Below are positions 7,547-8,019 of a stretch of DNA of 8,019 nucleotides, piece after piece. The number at the start of each line of letters is the position of its first letter. The first letter of the stretch is position 1. Under the pieces are notes generated by a model. It had not been told where the DNA came from and searched no databases. It saw nothing but the letters and a program-made list of their open reading frames with translations. Where the stretch lies: NCBI GenBank assembly GCA_047619485.1, contig JBLHKE010000345.1, forward strand, positions 1-8,019, written 5' to 3'. Source of the DNA: JBLHKE01 sp047619485 (GTDB lineage: Bacteria > Verrucomicrobiota > Verrucomicrobiia > Verrucomicrobiales > DEV007). The position numbers and the translations under genes were made by a program.

Positions 7547-8019
7547 ATGCGTTTCCTCAAGCTTCTCGTGATCGGATTGGTGGTTGCTGGAATTGCGGGA
7601 GTTGGTTTTCTGCTCGTTTTTCCCGATGCTTCGCCAGCGCCGCCAACGAAGGCTGTGTCAGAAGGCGGGCGGTGGGATCGCTTCGTCGAGCGCACGGCGG
7701 CCGCGGTCTTCCCCGAGATCCGCTCGATCGATGCGAGGCTCGGTGAGCTCAACGCCCTGTTCCCGACCCTCCCGGAAGTGAACGTCGCCAATACCGCCGG
7801 CGGGAGCGGCGGTTACCACATGGACTTTCTCGCGGGGCCTGAGAACGGCACTCTCAGCTTGCGCTGGGCCACGCCACAGACGCTCGACGCGATCTCCGTC
7901 GTGCCGGCGCGCCTGGTGGTTCAGCGGAAGGTTTTCGTCAACTACGGATTCCCGGAGGCTTGGGCATTCTACGTCACGTCCAGTGACGGCGAACGCCAGC
8001 TCGTTGCGCGCATTGCCGA
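7547..8019 (+). CDS. Membrane-anchored protein, N-terminal part, probable sensor kinase of the adjacent regulator (3' truncated)
   Basis: An ATG at 7547 opens a frame with no stop before the right edge: 157 full codons plus two bases. Residues 4-25 form a single hydrophobic segment (a signal anchor or uncleaved signal peptide). A Pro/Ala-rich linker follows (28-34), then an acidic, partly helical region and a Gly-rich turn (84-89). A beta-rich segment with LSLRWATPQTLDAISVVPAR and YGFPEAWAFYVTSSDG resembles the discoidin-like (F5/8 type C-like) modules found at the front of some verrucomicrobial and planctomycete sensor kinases. That resemblance is from memory and moderate. No HisKA, HATPase or other catalytic motif is inside the window, so kinase identity rests on its position 10 bases after the response regulator. 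An in-frame TTG at 7541 is an alternative start. GC is high (about two thirds in a sampled line). Confidence 0.75.
   Translation, partial: MRFLKLLVIGLVVAGIAGVGFLLVFPDASPAPPTKAVSEGGRWDRFVERTAAAVFPEIRSIDARLGELNALFPTLPEVNVANTAGGSGGYHMDFLAGPENGTLSLRWATPQTLDAISVVPARLVVQRKVFVNYGFPEAWAFYVTSSDGERQLVARIA

Noticed and set aside
1..8019. Insertion sequence, CRISPR array, tRNA or rRNA
   Set aside because: I found no transposase motifs, terminal inverted repeats, regularly spaced repeats, or tRNA/rRNA-like conserved segments by reading; a computed search was not possible.

Overview
The window reads left to right on the + strand and looks like part of a chromosome from the Planctomycetes-Verrucomicrobia-Chlamydiae group. 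I favour Verrucomicrobiota (or a planctomycete). The reasons are a DUF1552 protein paired with a planctomycete-type cytochrome of the DUF1587/1595/1592/1588/1585 architecture, a long exported LamG/sialate O-acetylesterase fusion, and a NarL-type regulator followed by a membrane-anchored protein. This is inference from protein families; there is no rRNA or other phylogenetic marker here.

Bases 1-2797 hold the 3' part of a large gene whose start lies before the window. It encodes DUF2341, a LamG-like lectin fold, two Ig-like segments, a beta domain, an SGNH-type acetylesterase domain and a C-terminal beta domain. After 41 bases (an AT-rich spacer with a ribosome binding site) comes a Tat-exported DUF1552 protein (2839-4155). 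One base later comes a large exported cytochrome-like protein with two CxxCH motifs (4157-6622). These last two form a tight, probably translationally coupled pair of unknown biochemical role. With the acetylesterase they plausibly make one co-transcribed block for work on polysaccharides outside the cytoplasm.

Bases 6623-6870 hold no convincing gene. There is only a weak antisense ORF of 67 codons and no clear promoter or terminator. A LuxR/NarL-family response regulator follows (6871-7536). Ten bases after it begins an ORF that runs off the right edge (7547-8019), with an N-terminal membrane segment and a periplasmic beta-rich segment. I infer this to be the sensor half of a two-component system, but no kinase domain is visible. 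Whether the pair controls the upstream block cannot be decided from sequence.

Base composition is uneven. The acetylesterase gene and the right-hand genes are GC-rich. The DUF1552 gene is close to 45-50% in sampled lines, and the middle of the cytochrome gene falls to about 33-35%. Nothing resembling an insertion sequence, CRISPR array, tRNA or rRNA was found.
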